The notes under the pieces are model-generated. The model ran no database searches. It saw nothing but the letters and a program-made list of their open reading frames with translations, and was not told the origin of the DNA. Made by a program: the position numbers and the translations under genes. Below, piece after piece: positions 1 to 5,357 of a DNA stretch of 5,357 nt (positions within the stretch are counted from its first letter, which is position 1; the number at the start of each line of letters is the position of its first letter). The stretch is taken from assembly GCA_009703165.1 (NCBI GenBank), contig WLGP01000074.1:1-5357 (forward strand), given 5' to 3'. The stretch is from Actinomycetota bacterium (GTDB lineage Bacteria; Actinomycetota; Actinomycetes; Nanopelagicales; Nanopelagicaceae).

Positions 1-398
1 ATCAAGATTGTTAGCGTCGGAAAGAGTGATTCAGTTGCCCAGCGAGAGATACGTGCAACCTCGGCAGGTTCTAGTACGCGACCTGCACCTTGATAGGCAA
101 TCGATGAATCAAAGTAACGGTCGGTAATTACAACTTCACCACGATCAAGTGCTGGGCGAATAACAGAGAAGACGTGGTGGGCACGGTCTGCGGCATATAA
201 CAAAGCCTCTGCGCGCGGGCTGATCACACCGGTTTCATGTCCTAACAAAATTTGGCGAAGGCCTTGTCCTAAATCAGTTCCACCTGGTTCGCGAGAGAGA
301 ACAACTGTTTCGCCTTCTTGTTCTAGCCACTCCTTAAGCAACTGTGATTGTGATGATTTGCCGGTTCCTTCGCCGCCTTCAAATGCGATGAAGACTCC
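1..398 (-). other. Thymidylate kinase domain (first about 132 residues)
   Basis: The domain starts at GVFIAFEGG (residue 467) and contains the P-loop lysine K480, the REPGGT substrate motif and the DRY motif D559-R560-Y561. The P-loop has small residues where type I (eukaryotic-like) kinases carry an arginine. It is therefore likely a type II bacterial enzyme whose catalytic arginine lies in the LID, outside the window. Confidence 0.93.
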
Positions 399-1796
399 CT
401 TAACGGGATCTCCGGTAATTGAACCGAGTTCGCCCTTAAATGCGTTGACGATATCTGACCACAACGAAACTGTTGGTCGATCTTTCATCTGACGATATGA
501 GAGCCAGCCGATCAAGGATGCGATCGCACCCGAGATTAAGAAGGTAGCTTGTGAACCGTTAAAGATGTATTCAGTTGTTGCAACGGTAATTGTGTGAACA
601 CCGAAGGTTGCAGCAATAAGTGGTGCAATTGCTAAGACTGCTACCAAGGTAACGCGAATCAGTGATTGTACAAAAGCGAAGGTGCGGCCGCGGACCTCGT
701 CCTTGACCTCCATTCCCAGCATCGTAAAACCTGTCACCCAGGTGATTCCGGCAAATGCACCGAGGATGATGGTGATAAAGATTGAGACGGTGAAGTTTGG
801 AATGAGAGATAAGAAGATCAGGAAGATTCCTGATGTTGTAAGGGAAGCGCCAAATAAGCGGCGGCGAGAGAACTGGGCAAAGACCTTAGGGCCGATCGCA
901 ATTCCTAGTGCCAGGCCTGTAAAAACAGCGCCGAAGAGAACACCGTATGCGGCATCTCCTCCACCTAAATCACCAACGAATGTACGTGCAAGTCCGATGA
1001 CAGCACCGGCTGCAGAGAATGCTCCGACCATTCCGATGATCAGGCCGCGGATGACCTTTGATTCACTGACTGAGCGCCATCCGTTTACAAGGGCTGCGAT
1101 GATCGATTCTTCGCTCTTCTTATCATTCTTTGAATTACTTGGGATCTCTTTAAGTCCCCAGACGGTAACTGCGGCAAAGAGGAAGGTGATTGCATTGATG
1201 TAGAGAGCGATATCTACAGAGTTACCTTTAAATGCAGGAAAGGCGACAGTGATTGCAGATGAGAGCAGAGAAAGAATTGTAAATAAGATCGCGGCAACGG
1301 GTGCGGTTCCGTAAGCGGCTAGTAACGAGACTTGGTTAGCACTCTCTAACTTTTCGCGGGGAACAAGGTTTGGAACAGTTGCCTCTTTCGCAGGTGACCA
1401 GAAGAGCGTTAAACATTCGACCAAAATCATCGCTGCGTATAGCCAGAAATATGTACCGACAATTGGAATAGATATGTAGAGCGCTGCGCGCAAAATATCG
1501 ACTGTGACCATCAAACGTCTGCGATCAAAGCGATCTGCAAGTACTCCTGCAAGTGGGCCGAGGAATACTGCCGGCAATAGACGTGCGATAAAGACACCGG
1601 CGATTGCAAAGTTAGCAGTTGAATACGATCCACCAGAAAGTTGTTGGGCTAGCGCAGTTGTTGCAAGAAGGCCGAGCCAGTCACCGAGGGATGAGAAGAC
1701 CATCGAGTTCCAGAGCTTGCGAAATGGCCTTATCGAAAGGACGCTACGCGTGACATCCTGAGCCGGTGCGGCAGGACGTGGGAGCGATGCGGTCAT
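1..1796 (-). CDS. tmk: MFS transporter-thymidylate kinase fusion (dTMP kinase), 3' end beyond window
   Basis: The minus strand is open from the ATG at 1794-1796 to the window edge (598 codons), and the protein continues beyond it. Residues 1 to about 438 form a polytopic MFS permease. It has the motif GPLAGVLADRFDRRRLM (80-96) and a hydrophilic central loop near residues 215-235, between the two halves. After a polar linker (about 439-466) comes thymidylate kinase: P-loop GGEGTGKS (474-481), REPGGT (502-507), LLYAADRAHH (532-541) and DRYFDSSIAYQGAGR (559-573). The LID and C-terminus, roughly the last third of the kinase, are missing. The kinase makes dTDP from dTMP and ATP and should face the cytoplasm, held at the membrane by the permease. 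The permease substrate is unknown. An in-frame TAA at 1830-1832 with no ATG, GTG or TTG between fixes the start. Fusions of this order are known in actinobacteria. The kinase call is very secure; transport activity is inferred. Confidence 0.96.
   Translation of the reverse strand, partial: MTASLPRPAAPAQDVTRSVLSIRPFRKLWNSMVFSSLGDWLGLLATTALAQQLSGGSYSTANFAIAGVFIARLLPAVFLGPLAGVLADRFDRRRLMVTVDILRAALYISIPIVGTYFWLYAAMILVECLTLFWSPAKEATVPNLVPREKLESANQVSLLAAYGTAPVAAILFTILSLLSSAITVAFPAFKGNSVDIALYINAITFLFAAVTVWGLKEIPSNSKNDKKSEESIIAALVNGWRSVSESKVIRGLIIGMVGAFSAAGAVIGLARTFVGDLGGGDAAYGVLFGAVFTGLALGIAIGPKVFAQFSRRRLFGASLTTSGIFLIFLSLIPNFTVSIFITIILGAFAGITWVTGFTMLGMEVKDEVRGRTFAFVQSLIRVTLVAVLAIAPLIAATFGVHTITVATTEYIFNGSQATFLISGAIASLIGWLSYRQMKDRPTVSLWSDIVNAFKGELGSITGDPVKGVFIAFEGGEGTGKSSQSQLLKEWLEQEGETVVLSREPGGTDLGQGLRQILLGHETGVISPRAEALLYAADRAHHVFSVIRPALDRGEVVITDRYFDSSIAYQGAGRVLEPAEVARISRWATESLFPTLTIL
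477..1796 (-). other. MFS permease domain of the fusion protein
   Basis: This part encodes about 440 residues with many hydrophobic segments. The first begins after the amphipathic stretch FRKLWNSMVF (25-34). The segment WSPAKEATVPNLVPREKLESAN (133-154, given in part here as SPAKEATVP and LVPREKLESAN) resembles the loop found in EntS-like MFS exporters. That resemblance suggests an efflux-type ancestor but does not identify a substrate. The domain stays in frame with no stop, so it is intact rather than a relic. Confidence 0.85.
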
Positions 1797-1803
1797 GGGA
1801 GTA

Positions 1804-1809
1804 AGTCTA
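1804..1809 (-). promoter_or_regulatory. Putative -10 box of a leaderless promoter for tmk
   Basis: On the minus strand TAGACT is followed by 7 nt and then the ATG at 1796. This matches the actinobacterial -10 pattern TANNNT, with transcription starting at or next to the start codon. No purine-rich ribosome binding site lies between box and start, and no convincing -35 hexamer is seen 16-18 nt upstream. The box lies in the 42-bp gap after galE, so tmk could be transcribed on its own or by read-through. Confidence 0.5.
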
Positions 1810-1838
1810 TCGGGGCTGATCTTGCAGGCTTAAAGGGC

Positions 1839-2807
1839 CTAAAAGAGGCTCTCTACGCTGGCTTTGAGGCTATAGCGAGATGTGAAGCCCATCGCTGACT
1901 TGGCTAGCGATACATCGGCACATAAGAAAGCGGGATCTCCTGCGCGACGATCTGCATCAATTGGAGTGACATCGCTACGCCCCATTGCATCAAGAACAAA
2001 CTTTACGATCTCACGCACTGATGCGCCGTTGCCGGTTCCGATATTCATCGTTGGTGGCAGAGCTTGTGTTGCATCTGCTGCCGCTAAATGTGCTGCTGCA
2101 ATATCGCGAACATCAACGTAATCACGGACGCATGTGCCATCTGCAGTTGGGTAATCATGTCCGTAGATAACAGGTGCCTGACCGGCCTTCACCTTATTGA
2201 TCACAATTGGGACCAAGTTCTCAACTGAATTATCCAATAGTGCGCTATTAGCGCTACCGACAACGTTAAAGAAACGAAGAGAAGATCCATGGTTACCTGG
2301 TATCGAGATGAATTCTGTGACTTTGCTTTCTGCCAATAACTTTGAAGATCCATATGGAGAAATCGGCGCAGTCGGTCCATCTTCGCGACATGGATCCATT
2401 GAATCCGGGCTACCGTAGACAGCGGCAGTTGAGGAGAAGATAAAACGTGTAACGCCGTGGCGCTTAGCTGATTCAATCAATTCAACGGTTGCTGTGTAAT
2501 TCACATCAAGGTATTCATCAGGTTTCTCCATAGATTCACCAACGGCCTTAAGGGCTGCGGTGTGGACGATGCCGGTGAAGTTTCCCGCAGCAATCAGCGC
2601 ATCAACCTTGGCGTAATCGCGAATATCGATGACCTCTAGTGGAATATCAATAGCGTGCTTTGTGCGTAGGTAATCCACGCGTGATTCAAGGCCTTGATAG
2701 AGCGAATCAAGAAGAACTACATCTTTACCGGCTTCGATAAAGAGGTCGGCGATATGTGTGCCGATATATCCAGCACCGCCTGTAATTAACCACTTCTGCT
2801 TGCTCAC
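1839..2807 (-). CDS. galE: UDP-glucose 4-epimerase (GalE-type, extended SDR family)
   Basis: This 322-residue cytoplasmic enzyme interconverts UDP-glucose and UDP-galactose using bound NAD, in the Leloir pathway and for envelope sugar supply. It shows the Rossmann motif GGAGYIG (10-16), an acidic residue D34 for NAD ribose, HTAALKAVGES (82-92), FSSTAAVYG (124-132) and the catalytic YGSSK (Y152, K156). T127 sits where E. coli GalE has S124. Later motifs are RFFNVVG (178-184), CVRDYVDVRDIA (226-237), NIGTG (255-259) and RRAGDPAFLCAD (287-298). L295 falls at the gatekeeper position (Tyr299 in E. coli), so N-acetylated sugars may also fit. The start is GTG, fixed by an in-frame TAG four codons upstream (2817-2819). 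The protein ends at SLKASVESLF, slightly shorter at the C-terminus than many homologues. The family is certain; the exact sugar is less so. Confidence 0.94.
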   Translation of the reverse strand: MSKQKWLITGGAGYIGTHIADLFIEAGKDVVLLDSLYQGLESRVDYLRTKHAIDIPLEVIDIRDYAKVDALIAAGNFTGIVHTAALKAVGESMEKPDEYLDVNYTATVELIESAKRHGVTRFIFSSTAAVYGSPDSMDPCREDGPTAPISPYGSSKLLAESKVTEFISIPGNHGSSLRFFNVVGSANSALLDNSVENLVPIVINKVKAGQAPVIYGHDYPTADGTCVRDYVDVRDIAAAHLAAADATQALPPTMNIGTGNGASVREIVKFVLDAMGRSDVTPIDADRRAGDPAFLCADVSLAKSAMGFTSRYSLKASVESLF

Positions 2808-2813
2808 GTGGTG

Positions 2814-2819
2814 AGTCTA
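2814..2819 (-). promoter_or_regulatory. Putative -10 box of a leaderless promoter for galE
   Basis: On the minus strand TAGACT is followed by 6 nt (CACCAC) and the GTG start at 2807. The 9-mer TAGACTCAC is nearly identical to TAGACTTAC in front of tmk. There is no Shine-Dalgarno sequence and no clear -35 hexamer. The box fills the 20-bp gap between the secreted-protein gene and galE. Confidence 0.5.
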
Positions 2820-2827
2820 GTGGTTAC

Positions 2828-4417
2828 CTACTTTTTCTTATAGCCGGCCGGGCACTTTGGAGCTACCGCCTTTATCTTCTTGGTCACCTTGCCTTTGACG
2901 CAGGTGATTGTTTTTTGAATAGGCACTGGCTTTATCGTTGCAATCGGCGAAGGCGTTACCGTTGCCACTGCGTTCGGTGTTGGCTCAACTTTAGGAGTAT
3001 CAAGTTTGACTTTGATCTTTGGTGTTGAAAAAGTGAATCCTGCCACTTTGAAATAAATCATTTGATCGTCTTGTGACAACACAGAAGTAGCAACGTTGTT
3101 AGTTCCATCTGCATTTGTTACCGAAACTGATGCCTTGGCATTGAGAATGTTGTCGCCCCAAAGGCACTTAGCAAATGTCTTTGGTACCGCAAGATTGAAG
3201 TGTCCTTTATGTAGTGCCCCGGTCTGATCCAGGTGCAGAGATCCAACCTGATAAGCCAATGTTTGCTCAACTGAATCCCACGCTGGCGGAAATGCTGAAA
3301 ACAGTGTTGCGTTGCTGCTAACCAGCGCAATTTTTCCTGGTTCCATTTGGCAATTTCCGCTGCCATTAATTCCCCAAGTGACTGCGTTCCATTCAGATGT
3401 AAATCCAATTGGTTTCATAAGAGGTTCAAAGAACGCAAATGAGCCACTCGGATAGATGGCCGAGGTTGCAAGTGCATTTTCAATGGAAGAGTTAAGAATT
3501 GAGGTACTTACTGTCGATGGATTTAGGCCTGGATCCCTCTTTGCGCACCTCTCCGCAAATGCCTCGCTAAGTTTTAAGTTCTCACAACTGATCGGGCCAG
3601 TGCGCGCAGCAAGTACTCGTGTAGGCGTTCCAGAAAGTGTAAATGTGTTTCCATCTTGTGAAATGGAGGGGTCAAGAATTCTTCCGTTAAACCAACCGCC
3701 AACTTGATCTTTAAATTTTCCCATTCTGACTTTTGCTTGGTACTCAAGATCTTTCGGGAAGTTATATGTCGTGCCGTAACCAAATGGCCAAGCGCTTGCA
3801 CCTTCATGTATAGATTTATCAAATTTAACCGGCTTGATATCGACTGCAAAAGTCTGAGTGAGTGAAGATGGGTTTTCATTTTTATAGTAATAAATAGATG
3901 CACTAACCGTATAGTTATCACCGCCGCCGTGGCTGGCTCCCGGAAGATTCCATACCTTCACGTATCCACCTCGTGGCAGTCCAGTATCGGGATTAATGAA
4001 GAAATCTCGATACTGCGTCTCTCCGAGTTGTGTGTATGTGGTGCTGGTTAGAATTGAGTCAGATGAGTTTGGTTTCCACTCAGTAACAACTCCTAGATTC
4101 CATTTTTCGCTTCCTAGCCTTCTCCAGCCCACAGATTCGATGCAATAATCAGGAATCTGAGTTGAGCATGGTTGAAAAACAGTTCTCCAAACATTGTCAG
4201 GTCCTTTGGTGGTGGTAGCTCCGTAATAAGACGCGGCTGTTGTACCAAATCCGACGAGCGTTTCCCTGGGACTAAACATGCCTTGTGGAATTGGTTGGTA
4301 GAAATAGTCATACATGTTTAAGGCCTTGTCAGTATCTTCACCCAAAGCAATGGGCGCAGCCAAAAACGTGATGGAAAGTGCCGCAGCCAATAAGGAAATG
4401 AACCGTTGCTTCTGCAT
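2828..4417 (-). CDS. Uncharacterised secreted protein with Lys-rich CVKGK/CPAGYKKK tail
   Basis: I do not recognise a function for this 529-residue protein. It begins with a signal peptide: a basic start (MQKQR), a hydrophobic core (residues 6-23) and a likely cleavage after ALG (24-26). The mature part looks beta-rich, with many Thr, Ser, Gly and aromatic residues and no further membrane segment. Its eight cysteines (84, 92, 278, 291, 356, 418, 506, 522) could form four disulfides, as expected outside the cytoplasm. Local motifs include PCSTQIPDYCIESVGWR (83-99), VRMGKF and GGWFNGRILDPS (230-251), and FAKCLWG (415-421). A Pro/Thr/Val-rich linker (about 473-501) leads to a basic tail with C506 and C522. 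The start is ATG, 43 bp after topA, with no ribosome binding site. No LPXTG sorting signal, lipobox or enzyme motif is visible. A surface or envelope role is inference only. Confidence 0.88.
   Translation of the reverse strand: MQKQRFISLLAAALSITFLAAPIALGEDTDKALNMYDYFYQPIPQGMFSPRETLVGFGTTAASYYGATTTKGPDNVWRTVFQPCSTQIPDYCIESVGWRRLGSEKWNLGVVTEWKPNSSDSILTSTTYTQLGETQYRDFFINPDTGLPRGGYVKVWNLPGASHGGGDNYTVSASIYYYKNENPSSLTQTFAVDIKPVKFDKSIHEGASAWPFGYGTTYNFPKDLEYQAKVRMGKFKDQVGGWFNGRILDPSISQDGNTFTLSGTPTRVLAARTGPISCENLKLSEAFAERCAKRDPGLNPSTVSTSILNSSIENALATSAIYPSGSFAFFEPLMKPIGFTSEWNAVTWGINGSGNCQMEPGKIALVSSNATLFSAFPPAWDSVEQTLAYQVGSLHLDQTGALHKGHFNLAVPKTFAKCLWGDNILNAKASVSVTNADGTNNVATSVLSQDDQMIYFKVAGFTFSTPKIKVKLDTPKVEPTPNAVATVTPSPIATIKPVPIQKTITCVKGKVTKKIKAVAPKCPAGYKKK
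2831..2914 (-). other. C-terminal two-cysteine, lysine-rich tail module
   Basis: Residues 502-529 hold TCVKGKVTKKIKAV followed by APKCPAGYKKK, ending at the stop codon. Two cysteines 16 residues apart frame a basic stretch, and about a third of the residues are lysine. From memory, near-identical tails end many uncharacterised exported proteins of acI-type actinobacteria, which would make it a shared anchoring or binding module. That recollection is unverified. A positively charged tail could bind anionic wall polymers or DNA. Confidence 0.6.
2915..3001 (-). other. Pro/Thr-rich linker of the secreted protein
   Basis: Residues 473-501 are rich in Pro, Thr, Val and Ala, with TP and SP steps such as VEPTPNAVATVTPSPIA, and lack cysteine and aromatic residues. 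This looks like an extended flexible spacer between the folded body and the C-terminal tail. Similar linkers in other actinobacterial secreted proteins can be glycosylated, but nothing here proves that. Confidence 0.7.
4340..4417 (-). other. Sec-type signal peptide of the secreted protein
   Basis: Residues 1-26 have a positively charged N-region (K3, R5), a hydrophobic core FISLLAAALSITFLAAPIA and a small-residue cleavage site ALG before E27-D28. There is no twin arginine and no lipobox cysteine, so export by Sec and cleavage by signal peptidase I is most likely. Confidence 0.85.
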
Positions 4418-4423
4418 AGCTAA

Positions 4424-4429
4424 AGATTA
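4424..4429 (-). promoter_or_regulatory. Putative -10 box of a leaderless promoter for the secreted protein gene
   Basis: On the minus strand TAATCT is followed by 6 nt (TTAGCT) and the ATG at 4417. It fits TANNNT at leaderless spacing and is close to the general TATAAT consensus. No Shine-Dalgarno sequence is present. A -35 element is not evident; TTATTT lies 17 nt upstream but is a poor match. Confidence 0.5.
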
Positions 4430-4430
4430 G

Positions 4431-4444
4431 AGCGAATAGTCGCT
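4431..4444. repeat. Short inverted repeat upstream of the secreted protein gene
   Basis: AGCGA and TCGCT are perfect inverted arms separated by ATAG. The repeat sits one base upstream of the putative -10 box and 19 bases after the topA stop codon. It could be a small operator or a weak hairpin in the topA 3' end. No T-run follows on either strand, so it is not a typical intrinsic terminator. Five-base arms can arise by chance. Confidence 0.3.
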
Positions 4445-4460
4445 GAAAATAAGGTCAGAA

Positions 4461-5357
4461 CTAGTCAGACTTTTTCTTCGCCTTACCTGTTGCAGCTTTC
4501 TTAGCAGCCTTCTTAGTTGCTGCCTTCTTTACTGTGTTCTTTGTAAGAGTTGGCGCTGTGTCGCCTGCCTTAACTTTGGCTGCTTTCTTACGCGTCTTCT
4601 TTGGTGAAGGCCCGTTCTCAGCCTCCCAGGCGCGGCGTCCTGCAAGTAATTCAAGTGCGCGATCGATGGTGAGCGCTTCGAGAGTATCTCCGCGACGAAG
4701 TGTTGCGTTGGTCTCGCCATCGGTGACATACATACCAAAGCGTCCATCTTTAACAATAACCTCACGGTCGCTGCCTGGATCTTTACCTAATTCTTTCAGT
4801 GGTGGCTTTGCAACACCACGACGTCGCTCTTTTGGCTTTGAGTAAATCTCGAGTGCTTCATCGAGTGAGAGGCTAAAGAGTTGTTCCTCTGATGTCAGAG
4901 TACGTGAATCAGTACCGGCCTTGAGGTATGGACCGTAGCGACCATTTTGAATGGTGATCTCTTCACCAGATGAGTTGGTACCAAGGATGCGTGGAAGGGA
5001 AAGTAGTTTGAGGGCATCATCTAGCGTGATGGTGTCGAGAGTCATTGTTGAGAGAAGCGATGCAGTCTTTGGCTTTGGTGCATCTTTCTTCTTACGCTTC
5101 TTCTTTGGCTCACCCTTATCGTTAAGTTCTACCGGCTCTTCTGGGAAGAGCTCTGTGATGTAGGGGCCAAAGCGACCTGATTTTGCAATAACTTCAAGGC
5201 CTGTTGTTGGATCAATTCCGAGTTCGCGCTCACCTGATGGAGCAGCAAGTAACTCGATCGCTTTCTCAAGTGTTAACTCATCAGGAGCTAACCCTTCTGG
5301 AATGTTTGCAAGTTTGCGATCTTCATCAGGCAAGTTCTGTTGCAGATATGGACCATA
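4461..5357 (-). CDS. topA: DNA topoisomerase I, C-terminal part (5' end beyond window)
   Basis: The frame stays open to the right window edge, so this is the last 298 codons of a larger gene and the start lies outside. The visible part carries type IA topoisomerase C-terminal repeats, each with a hydrophobic helix such as LTLEKAIELL, LDDALKLLSLP or LSLDEALEIYSKP and a GR(F/Y)G(P/M)Y core. Cores lie at 5160-5177, 4926-4943 and 4728-4745, with a fourth, YGPYL, at the edge (5343-5357). No cysteine occurs, so there is no zinc finger here, as in mycobacterial and streptomycete TopA. The protein ends in a Lys/Ala-rich tail. The catalytic tyrosine and TOPRIM domain are outside the window. The enzyme relaxes negative supercoils on the chromosome; the C-terminal domains bind DNA and help strand passage. 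In other actinobacteria topA lies next to the MFS-tmk gene, which supports the assignment. Confidence 0.95.
   Translation of the reverse strand, partial: YGPYLQQNLPDEDRKLANIPEGLAPDELTLEKAIELLAAPSGERELGIDPTTGLEVIAKSGRFGPYITELFPEEPVELNDKGEPKKKRKKKDAPKPKTASLLSTMTLDTITLDDALKLLSLPRILGTNSSGEEITIQNGRYGPYLKAGTDSRTLTSEEQLFSLSLDEALEIYSKPKERRRGVAKPPLKELGKDPGSDREVIVKDGRFGMYVTDGETNATLRRGDTLEALTIDRALELLAGRRAWEAENGPSPKKTRKKAAKVKAGDTAPTLTKNTVKKAATKKAAKKAATGKAKKKSD
4464..4601 (-). repeat. Lys/Ala-repeat tail of topoisomerase I
   Basis: The last 46 residues begin KKTRKKAAKVK and end with repeated KKAA units (VKKAATKKAAKKAATGKAKKK) before SD. The coding DNA shows matching imperfect repeats (ttcttagcagcc, ttcttagttgctgcc) around 4499-4527. 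Basic Lys/Ala tails of actinobacterial TopA are known to strengthen DNA binding and processivity. The repeats could expand or contract by slippage. Confidence 0.85.

Noticed and set aside
682..1203. Plus-strand open frame of 173 codons
   Set aside because: It lies entirely opposite the MFS-Tmk coding frame, has a Pro/Arg/Thr-rich non-domain translation, and has no start signal. It is an antisense shadow.
1797..1838. Possible terminator between galE and tmk (AGGC...GCCT)
   Set aside because: Only a 4-bp stem with a 7-nt loop and no following T-run; too weak to support termination.
2804..2814. Near-palindrome TCAC-GTG-GTGA over the galE start
   Set aside because: Four-base arms are expected by chance and overlap coding sequence and the start codon.
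2831..2914. Secreted protein tail as an LPXTG or other known sorting signal
   Set aside because: There is no LPXTG-like motif and no hydrophobic segment before the basic end, so sortase or membrane retention is not supported.
3574..3921. Minus-strand 115-codon frame inside the secreted-protein gene
   Set aside because: It overlaps in another frame a gene with signal peptide and cysteine pattern. Its translation is His/Leu/Arg-rich with no motif.
4534..4845. Plus-strand open frame of 103 codons opposite topA
   Set aside because: It mirrors the strongly supported topoisomerase frame and its Ser/Arg/Val-rich translation matches no fold I recognise.
5331..5333. TTG at 5331-5333 as the start of a separate 290-residue protein
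   Set aside because: The frame continues upstream through YGPYLQQN, a topoisomerase C-terminal repeat core, to the window edge. The TTG is an internal leucine codon.
1..5357. RNA genes, CRISPR arrays, insertion sequences or integration sites
   Set aside because: Coding sequence fills nearly the whole window. No regularly spaced repeats, tRNA-like cloverleaf, transposase frame or long terminal repeats were seen.

Overview
The window reads as a chromosomal segment of an actinobacterium with modest GC content. Three things point that way. A thymidylate kinase is fused behind an MFS transporter, an arrangement known from actinobacteria. Topoisomerase I ends in tandem C-terminal repeats and a Lys/Ala-rich tail with no zinc-finger cysteines in the visible part. 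All visible gene starts look leaderless, with a TANNNT box 6-7 nt before the start codon and no Shine-Dalgarno sequence. The moderate base composition and the C-terminal signature of the secreted protein suggest a small-genome freshwater lineage such as the acI/Nanopelagicales group. That placement is inference from memory, not a search result.

All four genes lie on the minus strand and are tightly packed, with gaps of 20 to 43 bp. In transcription order (right to left) they are: the C-terminal part of topA (4461-5357, cut by the right edge); an uncharacterised 529-residue secreted protein with a signal peptide, eight cysteines and a lysine-rich two-cysteine tail (2828-4417); galE, a UDP-glucose 4-epimerase-type enzyme (1839-2807); and the MFS-Tmk fusion (1-1796, cut by the left edge). 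No RNA gene, mobile element, CRISPR array or convincing terminator is visible, and no gap between genes exceeds 43 bp.

TopA removes negative supercoils and Tmk makes dTDP, so the outer genes form a DNA-replication neighbourhood also seen in other actinobacteria. The two inner genes are of a different kind: a cell-envelope or secreted protein and a nucleotide-sugar enzyme. They sit between topA and tmk, and each gene start carries its own -10-like box. This suggests separate promoters rather than one strict operon.

Nothing here is a clear new multi-gene system. The least explained element is the secreted protein and its C-terminal module. The best regulatory observation is the matching leaderless promoter layout at all three visible starts.
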